A stretch of 64,000 nt of DNA, taken from assembly GCF_900112615.1 (NCBI RefSeq), contig NZ_FOMK01000007.1:186001-250000 (forward strand). Reading direction: 5' to 3'. This document shows positions 61,682 through 64,000 of the stretch, piece by piece. The DNA is from Chitinophaga sp. CF118 (GTDB taxonomy: Bacteria > Bacteroidota > Bacteroidia > Chitinophagales > Chitinophagaceae). Each line of letters opens with the position of its first letter. Position 1 is the first letter of the stretch. Position numbers and translations under genes: made by a program. The notes beneath the pieces were generated by a model. It made no database searches. It was not told where the DNA came from and saw nothing but the letters and a program-made list of their open reading frames with translations.

Positions 61682-64000
61682 ATGAAAATATCTTCATACG
61701 CAGTAAAGAACTACCAGTTCACACTGGTGATCTTTATCATGATCATTGTGCTGGGCATTACGACTATCATCAACATGCCCCGTTCGGAAGATCCGGAAAT
61801 GCATGCCCCCACTTATTCAGTGGCTATCGTATATCCTGGTACCAGCCCCAAAGACATGGAAAACCTGATAGTAGATCCGCTGGAAAAAGAATTCTCTGCA
61901 CAGGAGAATATCAAACGTGTACGTACAAGTATTGGCGACGGACTAGCTGTGATCAGGATAGAATATAAATACAACAGTAATGTTGACGATAAATACCAGG
62001 AAGTATTACGCGTGATGAATGGCAAGCGGAGTGAATTACCCGAAAATATAAACGTGACGGTAATGCGCTTTCAGCCCAGCGATGTAAACATCCTGCAGAT
62101 TGCTCTGGTGTCTGAAAATGCGCCGCGCGACAGGTTACAGTATTATGCAGAGAAATTGCAGGATGAACTGGAACGCCTCCGTTCTTTAAAGAATGTTGAG
62201 ATCCACGGATTGCCTACCAGACAGGTAAGGATCGAACTGGCAACAGATAAGATAGCCCAGATGGGCATATCAGCAGATAATGTAATGAACAGCCTGCAAA
62301 ATGAGATGGTGAATATTCCCGGTGGTAGTCTGAATGCAGGTAACCGTACCTTCAATATTAAAAGCAGTGGCAGTTATCAACAGCTGGATCAGATCAAGAA
62401 TACAGTGGTATACATCAGCAATGGAAAAAACGTGTTCCTGAAAGATATTGCCAATGTGTATTACGGTTATGAAGATGAAACTTACGCAACAAGACTAAAC
62501 GGACACCGCAGTGTTTTCGTGGTAGCTGCACAGAAAGAAGGTGAGAATATCAGCAAGACCCAGGAACTGTATAAACCAGTCATTGCACAATTTAAAAAGA
62601 CCTTGCCTGCTAATATAGACCTGGTGCAGAATTTTGACCAGGCAGAGAATGTAAACAGGCGCTTAGGTGGATTAGGAGAAGATTTTCTCATCGCCATCTT
62701 ATTGGTAGCTTTTACCCTTCTACCGTTAGGTTTCCGCCCTGCTCTGATCGTAATGATCTCTATTCCTTTGTCGCTTGCCATTGGGGTGATCCTCTTACAA
62801 TTGTTCGGTTATAACCTTAATCAGTTAAGTATTGTAGGCCTGGTTGTAGCACTGGGTTTATTGGTGGATGATAGTATTGTGGTGGTAGAAAATATAGAAC
62901 GCTGGATCCTGGAAGGGCATACCCGTATGGAGGCTACGTTAAAAGCTACTGGTCAGATAGGCAAGGCTGTTGTGGGCTGTACGGCTGCACTGATGATCGC
63001 ATTTATGCCTCTCGTATTCCTACCAGAAGGCGCCGGGGATTTTATCCGGGGGTTACCACTGGCTGTAATCATGAGTGTATTTGCATCTATGCTGGTATCA
63101 TTAACGATCATCCCATTCCTGTCCAGCAAGTTATTATCTGAACATACCGGAAATCCGGAAGGAAATATCTTCATGCGTGCTCTGAAACGCCTGATCCACG
63201 GTAGTTATTCCAAACTGCTGGATAAGGCTTTAAATAAACCTGTACTTACCATCATTGCCACTGTGATAATTTTTGGCACCTCTCTGATTCTGTTCCAGGT
63301 AATAGGTTTCAGTTTGTTCCCTGCTTCTGAAAAACCACAGTTCCTGATCAATATTACCACACCGCCTCAATCCAGTCTGGCCTATACAGACAGCATTGCG
63401 AAGAACATTGAAAAGGTATTAAAACAGGAACCGGAGGTAAAATACTTTTCTTCCAACATTGGTAAGGGTAATCCACGTATTTACTATAACATTGTTCCGG
63501 AACATGAAAGAACAGATTATGCACAGCTGTTCGTTCAGTTGGACGAACACGCTTCTCCTACCAAAAAGCTCGCATTGATCGAGAAACTCCGTAAATTATG
63601 GACCCCCTATCCAGGTGCTAAAGTGGAAGTGACCAACTTTGAACAAGGGCCAGCTGTTCCTGCTCCCGTAGAAATTCGTCTATTCGGAGATAACCTGGAC
63701 ACTTTACGCAATCTGGCAGCAAAAGCAGAACTCCTGCTGAAAAATACACAGGGCGCTATTTATGTAAACAACCCCGTGAACTTGCTGAAAAGCGATATCC
63801 GGGTGGCTATCAACAATGAAAAAGCACAGTTGCTCGATATTTCCAGTGTTACCATAGACCGTACAGTAAGAATGGCGGTAGCCGGACTGAATCTTGGGCA
63901 TTATTCGGATAATAACGACAATGATTATGATATTCTGCTAACCCGTAATAAAGATGGACATCCTTCCCTGGATGTTTTCAATAACCTGTATGTAAACAGC
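61682..64000 (+). CDS. RND efflux pump of the second operon, C-terminus cut by window edge
   Basis: 773 codons of an AcrB-like inner-membrane exporter are present, open to the window end. It starts YAVKNYQFTLVIFIMIIVLG. In TM4 the full proton-relay pair Asp396-Asp397 is present (LLVDDSIVVVENIER), unlike the pump at 25353. Later parts (FLPEGAGDFIRGLPLAVIMSV, IIPFLSS) are typical. Substrate unknown; being under TetR control, probably a toxic small molecule. Confidence 0.95.
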   Translation, partial: MKISSYAVKNYQFTLVIFIMIIVLGITTIINMPRSEDPEMHAPTYSVAIVYPGTSPKDMENLIVDPLEKEFSAQENIKRVRTSIGDGLAVIRIEYKYNSNVDDKYQEVLRVMNGKRSELPENINVTVMRFQPSDVNILQIALVSENAPRDRLQYYAEKLQDELERLRSLKNVEIHGLPTRQVRIELATDKIAQMGISADNVMNSLQNEMVNIPGGSLNAGNRTFNIKSSGSYQQLDQIKNTVVYISNGKNVFLKDIANVYYGYEDETYATRLNGHRSVFVVAAQKEGENISKTQELYKPVIAQFKKTLPANIDLVQNFDQAENVNRRLGGLGEDFLIAILLVAFTLLPLGFRPALIVMISIPLSLAIGVILLQLFGYNLNQLSIVGLVVALGLLVDDSIVVVENIERWILEGHTRMEATLKATGQIGKAVVGCTAALMIAFMPLVFLPEGAGDFIRGLPLAVIMSVFASMLVSLTIIPFLSSKLLSEHTGNPEGNIFMRALKRLIHGSYSKLLDKALNKPVLTIIATVIIFGTSLILFQVIGFSLFPASEKPQFLINITTPPQSSLAYTDSIAKNIEKVLKQEPEVKYFSSNIGKGNPRIYYNIVPEHERTDYAQLFVQLDEHASPTKKLALIEKLRKLWTPYPGAKVEVTNFEQGPAVPAPVEIRLFGDNLDTLRNLAAKAELLLKNTQGAIYVNNPVNLLKSDIRVAINNEKAQLLDISSVTIDRTVRMAVAGLNLGHYSDNNDNDYDILLTRNKDGHPSLDVFNNLYVNS

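Noticed and set aside
1..64000. CRISPR arrays, tRNA or rRNA genes, transposases, phage genes
   Set aside because: No regularly spaced repeats, no tRNA-like cloverleaf sequences and no transposase or phage protein motifs were seen on inspection; a short tRNA could still be missed without a scan.

Overview
The window looks like chromosomal DNA of a Bacteroidota, most likely a Chitinophaga-like member of the Chitinophagaceae. Moderate-to-low GC, near absence of Shine-Dalgarno sites, several TAnnTTTG-type -7 promoter boxes, many signal-peptide and lipoprotein genes, DUF3857/transglutaminase proteins, an AsmA-like giant protein and a Nudix-type arabinose regulator all point that way. No tRNA, rRNA, CRISPR array, prophage or intact insertion sequence was seen. 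Genes at both window edges are cut.

Layout. 1-1404: end-truncated M1 aminopeptidase, followed by a gene-free stretch with a tandem/inverted repeat. 1.9-10.7 kb: lepA, acyl-CoA binding protein, ornithine aminotransferase, VIT-family membrane protein, DPP-IV-like peptidase, a gene-free stretch with clustered DnaA-box-like sequences beside AT-rich DNA, a small unknown gene, a YihY-type membrane protein and a lipoprotein. 10.8-18.4 kb: AsmA-like protein, GH15 hydrolase and fused trehalose-6-phosphate synthase/phosphatase (a probable trehalose unit). 18.6-24.2 kb: aldo/keto reductase, MDR oxidoreductase, a CLC-F type fluoride transporter preceded by a fluoride riboswitch, PAP2 phosphatase, metallophosphatase. 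24.3-30.4 kb: a tripartite RND efflux operon with a small exported protein at its head. 30.6-34.3 kb: a LytTR response regulator, a hybrid histidine kinase and two small Lys/Ala-rich exported proteins that share an upstream sequence block. 34.3-43.3 kb: guanine deaminase, ClpB, two DUF3857/transglutaminase proteins, QueG, RBBP9-type hydrolase. 43.5-50 kb: a lipoprotein, then araA-araD-araB with the Nudix-type AraR and a HAD hydrolase. 50-57 kb: zinc-finger-like small protein, YgiD dioxygenase, dicarboxylate symporter, YdcF and amidohydrolase pair, and a metB-type PLP enzyme controlled by a SAM-I riboswitch with a terminator. 57.4-64 kb: an NAD-dependent epimerase divergent from a TetR regulator, then a second RND efflux operon cut by the window end; two near-identical 17-bp operators connect these genes.

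The regulatory content is the most rewarding part: two riboswitches (fluoride, SAM-I), a TetR operator pair, candidate AraR operators, and an upstream block shared by two small exported-protein genes flanking a sensor kinase. No clearly unprecedented enzymatic system was found; the two-component/small-exported-protein cluster at 30.6-34.3 kb is the best candidate for something undescribed.
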